From: Terriglobia bacterium
GTDB lineage: Bacteria > Acidobacteriota > Terriglobia > Terriglobales > Acidobacteriaceae
Reading direction: 5' to 3'
DNA: 64,000 nucleotides
Assembly: GCA_020073385.1 (NCBI GenBank)
Contig: JAIQFH010000013.1
Coordinates: forward strand, 1-64,000
Positions 44,757 through 52,965 of the stretch are shown here, in pieces. The notes below the pieces were generated by a model. The model saw nothing but the letters and a program-made list of their open reading frames with translations. It was not told the origin of the DNA and ran no database searches. The translations under genes and the position numbers were made by a program. Position 1 is the stretch's first letter. Each line of letters starts with the position of its first letter.

Positions 44757-46856
44757 ATGTCTGCAGAAATGCAGGCCATGCTTCAATCACCGGTTAATCT
44801 AGGGCAAGCTCGTAAAATCGTTCGCCGCTTAGCGAATGTTGTCTGCTTGCTGGCTCTCACTACAACCTCCTGGGCGCAAACTTCTAACCGCTCGCTCCCT
44901 GTGCTGACCCATGCCGACCAGGTTCGGCAACTGAGCCCCGAACAGGCGGCCATGGGATATCCCGTGCACATTCGCGGCGTAGTGACCGACGATGTTCCGG
45001 CGCCGGACTTTTTTGTGCAGGATTCCTCCGCTGGAGTCTATGTCGAGGGTGCGCAACCGGTTCACTTCACCCATCATTTCGGCGATCTGATTGAGGTTGA
45101 GGGAATTACCGGACCGGGAAAATTCGCGCCTGTCGTCATCGAGCAGAGCTCGCGCGCACTCGGCAGAGCACCTCTGCCAAAGTCGCGCACGTATTCGTTC
45201 GACGAGCTGGCCGACGGCCAATTGGATAGTCAGTGGGTGCAGGTTCGAGGGATTGTACGCGCGGTTTCCGTCGACCGGACATCGTGGCGGGAAACGACAC
45301 TTGCCATGCGGATCGCCGCGGGCGGCGGACTGTTGAGCGTTCGCGTCCCAATTTCAGACGAGCAGGATTTTTCATCATGGATCGACAGCGAGGTGCTTCT
45401 CGAAGGAGTGTGCGGAAGCCTGTTCAATGCGCAGCGGCAATTGACCGCCGTGTTGCTCTACGTTCCACGATTGAGCTTCATCACAGTTGCAGCACATGCA
45501 CGCGCTGTGCCTCTTTCTTCGCTCCTAACGTTCAGTCCTGGACCGGGTATGGAGCACAGAGTACGCGTTCGCGGAGTCGTGGGTTACCAGCAACCGGGAA
45601 AGGCTTTGTTCCTGCAGGCAGAAGGCAGGGGGCTACGGGTTCTTACAGAACAGGAGACCAAACTGAATGTCGGCGACCTGGTTGATGCGGTGGGTTTCCC
45701 TGCCATGGGCGAGTCCGCCCCCGTTTTGAAAGATGCCGCGTTCTATCGTTTGGGTTCGCAGGCGCCCGTAGATGCTATTCGTCTAGACATTACCGTCCCG
45801 TGGGAGCGATATGACGGAGCTGTGATCGAAACGGAAGCGACCCTCCTGGGCCGGGACGTGCAAGCGGACGGAGTGCGTTTTCTCCTCCAGCAGGAGCCGG
45901 ATCATATCTTGTTCGATGCAACGTTGTCGCCCGTGGGCTCGGCAATGCCGCTGCTGTCGGTTCCCCTGAACAGTCAGGTCCGCGTGACAGGCATTTGTCT
46001 GGTGCAGAGCGGAGGACTTTGGTCGGTGCCGCAGGCTTTTCGCATGCTGCTGCGCACCCCGCACGATCTGGTGGTTTTACATGCGCCATCCTGGTGGAAC
46101 CTGCGTCATACGCTTTGGGTGCTGGGTGGCACAGTAGGAGTCCTGCTTTTGGTGATGGCGTGGATCGTAGTGCTGGGGCGCAGGCTGCGCGAACAGATGG
46201 AGCTGATCCGGCAGAAGATACGCAGCGGAGGCGTCCTGCAGGAACGCAACCGCATAGCCCGCGAGCTGCACGACAACCTGGAGCAGGAGTTGGCGGGCAT
46301 CACCATGCAGCTTGATCTGGCCGTGGACTGTTTTCAGCAGGCACCGCGAGTGGCGCAGCAGGCTCTGGAAACTGCCCGCAACATGAGCCGGCACAGCATG
46401 CTCGACGCTCGCCGGTCGGTTTGGGATCTTCGCTGCCATTTGCTCGAGGAAGGAGACCTGGTGTCTGCCTTGCGCCAGACGGTGCAACCTGCGGCTTCTC
46501 ACGATCATGTGAAAGTGGACGTGAGTGTCACCGGCGCTCCGGTTCGTTTGCCTGCCTCCATCGAGATGAACCTGCTCCGCATTGGGCAGGAAGCCGTGGC
46601 CAACGCGATCCGGCACGGCGCAGCACGCTCGGTGAAAGCCGTACTGCAGTACGACGAAAATAAAGTCCGCCTCTCCGTCACCGATGACGGGCAAGGCTTC
46701 CGCCCACAAGACACTACGCCGAGCGGACACTTCGGTCTTCTCGATATGCGAGAACGCGCACATTCCATGGGGTCCGTTTTGCAGGTCGAGAGCGAACCGC
46801 AGCGCGGGACCAGAGTCGCGGTGGAGATTCCCGTGAAAGAGCAGGTGACGCGTTGA
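44757..46856 (+). CDS. NarL-type sensor histidine kinase with repeated OB-like periplasmic blocks
   Basis: A 699-residue protein. A signal-like segment (VCLLALTTTSWAQ) leads to a ~400-residue extracytoplasmic region with repeated strands HIRGVVTDD, VQVRGIVRA and VRVRGVVGY, each followed by a beta-rich block; these look like OB-fold-like repeats. A transmembrane helix lies at ~450-472 (HTLWVLGGTVGVLLLVMAWIV). The HisKA_3 motif ERNRIARELHDNLEQELAG carries the phospho-His at ~505. The HATPase domain has N-box QEAVANAIRHGAA and DDGQGF. The start at ATG 44757 could be a few codons later. It overlaps the response regulator by TTGA and precedes TonB receptor 2. Confidence 0.85.
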   Translation: MSAEMQAMLQSPVNLGQARKIVRRLANVVCLLALTTTSWAQTSNRSLPVLTHADQVRQLSPEQAAMGYPVHIRGVVTDDVPAPDFFVQDSSAGVYVEGAQPVHFTHHFGDLIEVEGITGPGKFAPVVIEQSSRALGRAPLPKSRTYSFDELADGQLDSQWVQVRGIVRAVSVDRTSWRETTLAMRIAAGGGLLSVRVPISDEQDFSSWIDSEVLLEGVCGSLFNAQRQLTAVLLYVPRLSFITVAAHARAVPLSSLLTFSPGPGMEHRVRVRGVVGYQQPGKALFLQAEGRGLRVLTEQETKLNVGDLVDAVGFPAMGESAPVLKDAAFYRLGSQAPVDAIRLDITVPWERYDGAVIETEATLLGRDVQADGVRFLLQQEPDHILFDATLSPVGSAMPLLSVPLNSQVRVTGICLVQSGGLWSVPQAFRMLLRTPHDLVVLHAPSWWNLRHTLWVLGGTVGVLLLVMAWIVVLGRRLREQMELIRQKIRSGGVLQERNRIARELHDNLEQELAGITMQLDLAVDCFQQAPRVAQQALETARNMSRHSMLDARRSVWDLRCHLLEEGDLVSALRQTVQPAASHDHVKVDVSVTGAPVRLPASIEMNLLRIGQEAVANAIRHGAARSVKAVLQYDENKVRLSVTDDGQGFRPQDTTPSGHFGLLDMRERAHSMGSVLQVESEPQRGTRVAVEIPVKEQVTR

Positions 46857-47488
46857 TCACTGCTTCGAAGCCGACCCGCATTCTGGTCGTAGATGATCAC
46901 TTCATGGTGCGGATGGGCCTGTCGTCGTCGCTGAACGCGGAGGAAGACATGGAAGTGATTGCCGAAGCCGGCAACGGCGAAGATGCCCTCGGCGCGTATC
47001 GCAAGCACCATCCGAATTTGGTGCTGATGGATGTGCGACTTCCGAAAATGAGCGGCGCTGAAGCGGTCGCAGCGATCACCCGTGAATTCCCTGATGCGTG
47101 CATCCTTATGTTGTCGACGCATTCGGGCGAAGAAGAAGTCTATCGCTCTTTGCAGGCTGGGGCGCGCGGATACATCTTGAAGAGCGCCATGCGCGAGGAG
47201 TTGTTGCGAGCCATTCGCCAGGTGCGCGACGGCAAGCATTACCTGGATCCAGTGGTCGCCCCTCTGCTGGCCGAGCACCTGACCCATCGTCCCCTGACCA
47301 GTCGCGAGATAGAAGTCTTAAAGATGGTGGCGAAAGGAATGGGGAACAAGGAGATTGCCGCGAACTTGAAGATCGCGGAGGTCACGGTCAAGCTCCACGT
47401 CAGCCACGTTTTGGAGAAATTGAACGTCAAGGACCGAACCGAAGCCGCCACGGCCGCGCTGAAGCGAGGCATTATCGCATTGGAATAA
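46853..47488 (+). CDS. NarL/LuxR-family response regulator
   Basis: A 211-residue regulator. The receiver has VVDDHFMVRMGL, phospho-acceptor D60 in LVLMDVRLPKMSG and Lys in YILKSAMRE. The C-terminal LuxR HTH reads LTSREIEVLKMVAKGMGNKEIAANL followed by TVKLHVSHVLEKLNV. TTG 46853 overlaps the kinase stop as TTGA, showing translational coupling. The kinase is its obvious partner. The next gene downstream is TonB receptor 2, followed by GH30 and GH3, so these are the likely targets. Confidence 0.9.
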   Translation: MITASKPTRILVVDDHFMVRMGLSSSLNAEEDMEVIAEAGNGEDALGAYRKHHPNLVLMDVRLPKMSGAEAVAAITREFPDACILMLSTHSGEEEVYRSLQAGARGYILKSAMREELLRAIRQVRDGKHYLDPVVAPLLAEHLTHRPLTSREIEVLKMVAKGMGNKEIAANLKIAEVTVKLHVSHVLEKLNVKDRTEAATAALKRGIIALE

Positions 47489-47700
47489 CCGGCTCAGCGT
47501 TAGCCATCAGTTAACAAGACATCCTCTTCATCGGGAATCTCAGCACAACCTATGCAAAAGTACAGTGTCCCCGCCTGCCTTGTGCATAGCAGACTTTCGC
47601 CTGCTTCGGCTCTACAATGATGCGTTTTTCCGATCAAAACAATCACTGAAACAATTTGGGTGAAGGCAGGCTTGTCTTGCCGGGGAACGGGAGGCCGCAA

Positions 47701-50700
47701 ATGAGTGGTTATCTTCGGAGTAACAGATCAACAAAAACTATCGCAGCCATTGGAGTGGCGCTGTTCGTGTGCCTGGAGTCTGCGCTGCTGTTCGCGCAAG
47801 TCACCTCGGGCACGATATTTGGCCGCGTGAAGGACGTTTCCGGGGCCTACATCGCAGGCGCCACCGTGACCGTGAGGAGCCCGGAAACCGGTGCCCAGAG
47901 AACCGTCACTACTAGTGACAGCGGCGACTTCGTCGTGCCCAATATGCCTCCGGACACTTATACGATCACGGTCGAGGCGAAGAGTTTCAAAAAGCTCGAG
48001 TCCAAGGGAGTCCGGCTCAGCGCGGCGGACAAGTTGAACGCGGGAGAATTCGAGCTATCGCCTGGGGCAGCTACGGAGTCGGTGACCGTCACCGCTGACG
48101 CAGGACAGTTGCAGCTGCAATCGAATTCCGGGGAACGTTCGGATGTCGTGACCAGCAGGCAGCTCAACGACGTTGCCCTGAACGGCCGCAATGTGCTCGA
48201 TTACCTGAAGCTGGTACCGGGCGTGTCTGGAATGGTTGACGGCCACGTTTCGGGTACAGGAGGCCTCGACTCAGTCAACATCAACGGTACGCGCTCCAAC
48301 CAGCATGAGTTCACCATCGACGGCGCTTCGAACGTCGACACCGGAAACAATGGGGGCACCCACGTTACCCTCAATCCGGACGCCATCGATGAGGTTAAGA
48401 TTCTGACCTCCAATTATCAGGCTGAGTTCGGCAAAGCCGCTGGCGGACAGATCGCTATCACAACGAAGGGTGGAACCAACTCATGGCATGGAAATGGCCG
48501 CTTCTTCCATCGAAATGACGGCCTGAATGCAAATGAATGGTTCAACAAGAAGAACGAACTGCTGAATACGCAACCGAACGCTCCCTACATTTACCGCTAT
48601 AACTACTTCGGCTATCAGTTCGGCGGACCAATCAAGAAGGACAAACTCTTCGTCTTCTGGAGCCAGGAGTTCTACCGGCAACTGATACCTATCGGTAACA
48701 CGACAACGTTCTACACACCCACTGATCTGGAACGTCAGGGCGATTTCTCGCAGTCGGTCGACGGCAACAATGTGCCGATTATTATCTATGACCCGTCGAC
48801 TGGGCTTCCGTTCCCTGGCAATAAGATCGATCCGGCTCAGCTGCCGGCAGCGCAGCAGGCAGTATTCGCACAGGTCTCGAAAATTCTGAGCCTGTATCCT
48901 CAGCCGAATGTGCCGGGCTTCGGTGCAAACGGATTGAACTACAACTATTCAACCGCATTGTCGTATTCGGATCCACGGCGGGAAGACATTTTTCGCGCCG
49001 ACTACCAGATTAATAGCAACCATCGACTATTCGCGCGCTGGATTCACAATAGCGACCACGAGCAGGCCCCATTTTCGCCCGGAGGCTTGGGCGCGGTGGA
49101 TTGTCTGGCGGCGATCAATTTCCCTGGAGGCTGCCTCCAGGAACATCCAGGGTGGAATCTTTCTGTCAACATCGTAAGCACGATCACCTCAACTCTGCTC
49201 AATGAGTTCTCGGTCGGACCCAGTGTCACGAAGTCACTGGTAACTGGAACGAACGGCAACATTTCGCGCGGCAAGAATGGCATCGACCTGCCGCTGCTTT
49301 TCCCCGTTCCGTCCGATCAGGCCATACCGGATATGGGGTTCGGCGGCCTGGACAATGTCAACTTCGGTTGGAGCTATCTGGGTTCCATGCCCTGGCACCA
49401 GGCCAACACCACGATCAATGTGAACGACAACATAACCTGGGTAAGGAACAAGCACACCCTGAAGTTTGGGATGTTCTATCAGCGCAATCGCAAGGACCAG
49501 ATCGCTTGGAACAACATCAACGGGCAATTTCAGTTTCAGGCTAGTTCCACAGCGAGTTCGAGTTGCCCGGATGGAAGCTTCTGCGGGGACCCTTACGCCA
49601 GTGCTTTGCTCGGAATGTTCAATGGCGGTCCTGGTTTTGCACAGTCTACAGCGCGTCCTGTGGGTCAGTTCCGTTATAACCAGTTGGAGTTTTATGCCCA
49701 AGATACATGGAAGGTAACCAACCGGCTCACGCTCGACTACGGCATGCGTTTTGCCTGGATTCCTCCGCAGTACGACGCCAAGAACCAGATCGCGCTGTTT
49801 GATCCCGGGTCCTACGTTTCTGCACAAGCTGTTCAGATCACCAGCGGCGGCGGCATCGTCGCCGGAAGTGGCAATCCTTTGGAAGGAATGCGGTTCTCCA
49901 ACAACGGAACCCTTCCCAAGGGCGGTTGGAATGACCGCGGCATTATGCCCGAACCGCGGTTCGGTTTTGCTTATAGCCTTTTTAGCAACAACAAGACGAT
50001 TCTTCGCGGCGGTGTTGGCATGATGCACGATCGCGTTCAGGGCAACTTGATCTTCAATCCTGTGTTCAACAATCCGGCCGTCGTTCAAACCCCGCAGATT
50101 GGTTCAGGCAATATTGCCGACCTTCCCACCCTGCAGGGCTCTACAGGCGTTCTCGGCAACGTCGTCGGCGCCGACCGAGCCGGGCAGGTACCCACCGTTT
50201 ACAGCTTCAGTCTCGGAGTGCAGCAGGAACTGGGGCGAGGAACCACGCTCGACATCGCCTACGTCGGAACACAATCGCGCCACCTGGTAACTTCACGGGA
50301 TATCAACGCCATTCCTTACGGTTACGCGTTCACTGCGGCAGCCCAGGATCCAAATGCCTGCGGTTGGAACGGCACAGTGGGCACCGATCCCAATCTGGCG
50401 GGTTCGCCATATCAGGCTGCCGGGTACAGCTTCACAGGAATCTGCGCATTGGGGCACGACTCGTATACCGATGCTCCCCTGGTGCCCTACAAAGGCTACG
50501 CCCAGATGTCCTATATGAAGTTCGATGGGACAGCCAACTACAACTCGCTGCAGACGTCGCTCCAGCGCCGCTTTACCAAAGGCCTGACTTTGGGAGCTGT
50601 GTACACCTGGTCGCACTCGCAGACTACAGCCAACGCAGATCAGGACACGCAGGATCCCTTTAACCCCCGCTTGCTCGACTATCGGTCTGCGAGCTGGGAT

Positions 50701-51282
50701 CGCAGGCACGTCTTTGCGGCCAGCTACGTCTATGACCTGCCGGGGCTGACCAAACACTTCAATGGACCGAAGTGGCTCTCCTACGTCACCGATAATTATC
50801 AGCTCAGCGGTGTCACCAATCTATCGTCGGGAACGCCAATCGATTTGGGCAATGGGTGGCAGGGCGAGCCGGGAGCCATCAACGGCGGAAACATGTGGGG
50901 CGCAATCCCTTACTACTACACACTCGACCAGAGTCTGAACCCGATTTATCCCGCCTCCATCGGAGCTCCGATTCGCCCTTCGCGGGATGTGTTACGCACG
51001 GGCGGATTGCAGACCTGGGATATGTCGTTGTTCAAGAATATTCCCGTGGGATCGAACGAGGCGCGCTACATTCAGCTTCGGCTGGAGGCGTTCAACGTGT
51101 TCAACCATCCCAACTTCATCGACAAGAACGTTGGCTTCGCTGAGAACGGACCATGGCAGTGGCAGCCGGGAACGCCGTTCAGTATCACGAAGAATTCGAA
51201 CTGGGGCACCAACTCTGACACACCCGGAACGGCGCCCGGAGGTTTCCGCGTGATACAGCTTGGCGCCAAGATTTACTTCTAG
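47701..51282 (+). CDS. TonB-dependent receptor 2 (carboxypeptidase-regulatory-like N-domain)
   Basis: ATG 47701 has GGGAGG ~7 nt upstream; 1,193 residues with signal peptide AIGVALFVCLESALLFAQ. The carboxypeptidase-regulatory-like domain covers ~35-115 (GTIFGRVKDVSGAYIAGATVTV). The plug follows (VTVTADAGQLQLQ, ALNGRNVLDYLKLVPGV, FTIDGASNVDTG) and the barrel runs to the C-terminus FRVIQLGAKIYF. It has the same architecture as receptor 1, though the two are divergent in sequence. It sits between a two-component system and two glucan hydrolases, so a beta-glucan oligosaccharide is the likely cargo. A terminator-like hairpin follows. Confidence 0.9.
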   Translation: MSGYLRSNRSTKTIAAIGVALFVCLESALLFAQVTSGTIFGRVKDVSGAYIAGATVTVRSPETGAQRTVTTSDSGDFVVPNMPPDTYTITVEAKSFKKLESKGVRLSAADKLNAGEFELSPGAATESVTVTADAGQLQLQSNSGERSDVVTSRQLNDVALNGRNVLDYLKLVPGVSGMVDGHVSGTGGLDSVNINGTRSNQHEFTIDGASNVDTGNNGGTHVTLNPDAIDEVKILTSNYQAEFGKAAGGQIAITTKGGTNSWHGNGRFFHRNDGLNANEWFNKKNELLNTQPNAPYIYRYNYFGYQFGGPIKKDKLFVFWSQEFYRQLIPIGNTTTFYTPTDLERQGDFSQSVDGNNVPIIIYDPSTGLPFPGNKIDPAQLPAAQQAVFAQVSKILSLYPQPNVPGFGANGLNYNYSTALSYSDPRREDIFRADYQINSNHRLFARWIHNSDHEQAPFSPGGLGAVDCLAAINFPGGCLQEHPGWNLSVNIVSTITSTLLNEFSVGPSVTKSLVTGTNGNISRGKNGIDLPLLFPVPSDQAIPDMGFGGLDNVNFGWSYLGSMPWHQANTTINVNDNITWVRNKHTLKFGMFYQRNRKDQIAWNNINGQFQFQASSTASSSCPDGSFCGDPYASALLGMFNGGPGFAQSTARPVGQFRYNQLEFYAQDTWKVTNRLTLDYGMRFAWIPPQYDAKNQIALFDPGSYVSAQAVQITSGGGIVAGSGNPLEGMRFSNNGTLPKGGWNDRGIMPEPRFGFAYSLFSNNKTILRGGVGMMHDRVQGNLIFNPVFNNPAVVQTPQIGSGNIADLPTLQGSTGVLGNVVGADRAGQVPTVYSFSLGVQQELGRGTTLDIAYVGTQSRHLVTSRDINAIPYGYAFTAAAQDPNACGWNGTVGTDPNLAGSPYQAAGYSFTGICALGHDSYTDAPLVPYKGYAQMSYMKFDGTANYNSLQTSLQRRFTKGLTLGAVYTWSHSQTTANADQDTQDPFNPRLLDYRSASWDRRHVFAASYVYDLPGLTKHFNGPKWLSYVTDNYQLSGVTNLSSGTPIDLGNGWQGEPGAINGGNMWGAIPYYYTLDQSLNPIYPASIGAPIRPSRDVLRTGGLQTWDMSLFKNIPVGSNEARYIQLRLEAFNVFNHPNFIDKNVGFAENGPWQWQPGTPFSITKNSNWGTNSDTPGTAPGGFRVIQLGAKIYF

Positions 51283-51307
51283 TTCTACAACACTGACTTT
51301 TCGATGG

Positions 51308-51336
51308 AGGAGACGGCCGGTTCACGGCCGTCTCCT
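51308..51336 (+). terminator. Terminator-like hairpin after TonB receptor 2
   Basis: aggagacggccg at 51308-51319 pairs perfectly with cggccgtctcct at 51325-51336 around a 5-nt loop. Only a weak T-rich tail follows (atcttc), so it may reduce rather than stop read-through into GH30. Confidence 0.7.
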
Positions 51337-51430
51337 ATCTTCAAATCATTCTGCCGGCGCGATGTTCGCGACACTAATTCGTAAACGCGCAGGCTGGTGT
51401 GGTAGGACGGCTTTATCTGCTGGAGTGGTG

Positions 51431-52900
51431 ATGCACACGGTTCTCAACCGTCGTATGACCGGTCCCCTGATGATTTGCATCGCGCTTCTGTGCTGCTATT
51501 CCTGCTCCGGCGGGCAGAATTTCACTACGCCCATTCGACCCTCCGGTCCAACCGTGCAGGTCGTGGAGACGACCGGCGACCGCGCGATGTTGCTCCAGAC
51601 ACAACCGAGCGTGACATTCGGAACGGGTGGATCCTCCACCGGACTCGTGATCACGGTGAACGACTCCACGAAGTACCAACAGATGGACGGATTCGGAGCG
51701 TCACTTACGGATTCCTCGGCGTGGGTGATCTCACACAAGCTGAGTTCCGCGCAGCAAAATAGTCTGTGGCAGAGTTTGTTCAGCCCTACTGGCGGTATCG
51801 GCATCAGCTTTTTGCGCCAGCCGATGGGGGCGACGGACTTTTCGGCCAGCGGCAACTATAGCTATGACGATGTGCCGGCCGGGCAAACCGATCCCAACCT
51901 CACGAACTTTTCCATCGCGCACGATACCGCTTATCTCACCCCGCTCTTGCAGCAGGCGTTAACGGTAAATCCGACCATCAAGGTCGCGGCCGTGCCCTGG
52001 AGTCCGCCAGCCTGGATGAAGACTTCGGGCACGATGAACGGCGGAAACATGAACACGGCGTACTTCCCCAGCCTGGCCCAATATTTCGTCAAGTTCGTGC
52101 AGAGCTATCAGCAGCAAGGCATCCCGATCTACGCTGTTGCAGCGCAGAACGAGCCGCTTAATTCGAACAGCAGCTATCCCACAGAGTACCTCGCCGCCGG
52201 TGACGAGACCACATTTATCGGCACGCACCTCGGCCCCGCATTGAATACAGCGGGGTTGAGCAGCGTAAAGATCTTCGGCTATGACCACAACTGGGACAAT
52301 ACTTCGTACGCGGAAACGTTGCTCGCGGATGCCACGGCATCCCGCTATATCGCGGGAAGCGCGTTTCACTGCTACGCGGGGGACGTCACGGCGCAATCGA
52401 CAGTAAAGACCGCTTACGCGAACAAGGACATCTGGTTCACGGAATGCTCAGGAACCGTCGGATCGAACTTCGGCGGCGACCTGGCCTGGGACACGGAAAA
52501 CCTGTTGATCGGCGCGACCCGCAACTGGGCACGCAGCATCGCGCTATGGAACCTTGCTCTCGATCAGAACTCAGGCCCGCAAAATGGCGGCTGCACGACT
52601 TGCCGTGGCGTTGTAACCATTGACGACAGTACCTCGCCTCCGACGATCACAAACAATGTTGAGTACTACGTTTTGGGACACGCCGCAAAGTTTGTCGTTC
52701 CCGGGGCCTACCGCATCGATTCCAACAGCTTCGGCCACGGCAGCGTGGAAGATGTGGCTTTTCAGAATCCCGACGGCTCGATCGTGCTGATCGTGCTCAA
52801 TTCAGGCAGCACCACTAGTTTTTCCGTGAACTGGAAAGGTCAGAACTTCTCTTACACTCTGCCTGCGGGTGCGGTAGCAACCTTCCAATGGAAACAGTAG
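51431..52900 (+). CDS. Glycoside hydrolase family 30 (glucosylceramidase/beta-1,6-glucanase-like)
   Basis: ATG 51431 follows GGAG and gives 489 residues; the track ORF starts inside the receptor gene. The export segment MICIALLCCYSCSGG may be a lipoprotein signal, though the lipobox is imperfect. GH30 hallmarks are the QMDGFGASLTDSSAW opening, PWSPPAWMKTSG, acid/base Glu ~241 in AAQNEPLN and nucleophile Glu ~338 in WFTECSG. A C-terminal beta-sandwich typical of GH30 ends the protein. The family includes beta-glucosylceramidases, beta-1,6-glucanases and xylanases; the NEP and TEC contexts suit the glucan-active branch. GH3 follows 65 bp downstream. Confidence 0.9.
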   Translation: MHTVLNRRMTGPLMICIALLCCYSCSGGQNFTTPIRPSGPTVQVVETTGDRAMLLQTQPSVTFGTGGSSTGLVITVNDSTKYQQMDGFGASLTDSSAWVISHKLSSAQQNSLWQSLFSPTGGIGISFLRQPMGATDFSASGNYSYDDVPAGQTDPNLTNFSIAHDTAYLTPLLQQALTVNPTIKVAAVPWSPPAWMKTSGTMNGGNMNTAYFPSLAQYFVKFVQSYQQQGIPIYAVAAQNEPLNSNSSYPTEYLAAGDETTFIGTHLGPALNTAGLSSVKIFGYDHNWDNTSYAETLLADATASRYIAGSAFHCYAGDVTAQSTVKTAYANKDIWFTECSGTVGSNFGGDLAWDTENLLIGATRNWARSIALWNLALDQNSGPQNGGCTTCRGVVTIDDSTSPPTITNNVEYYVLGHAAKFVVPGAYRIDSNSFGHGSVEDVAFQNPDGSIVLIVLNSGSTTSFSVNWKGQNFSYTLPAGAVATFQWKQ

Positions 52901-52965
52901 CGAACAAACGAAAACCCAACCTATTTCCCACTCGCATTCGTTCAACTTCCTTACGAGCAAAAATT

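Noticed and set aside
47594-47608. CTTTC and CTTCG 10 bp apart upstream of TonB receptor 2
   Set aside because: There are only two imperfect units in a mixed-sequence context, and a two-component system is the more likely regulator here.
49234-50088. 284-residue minus-strand ORF
   Set aside because: It lies opposite the barrel of TonB receptor 2 and looks like a GC-driven shadow.
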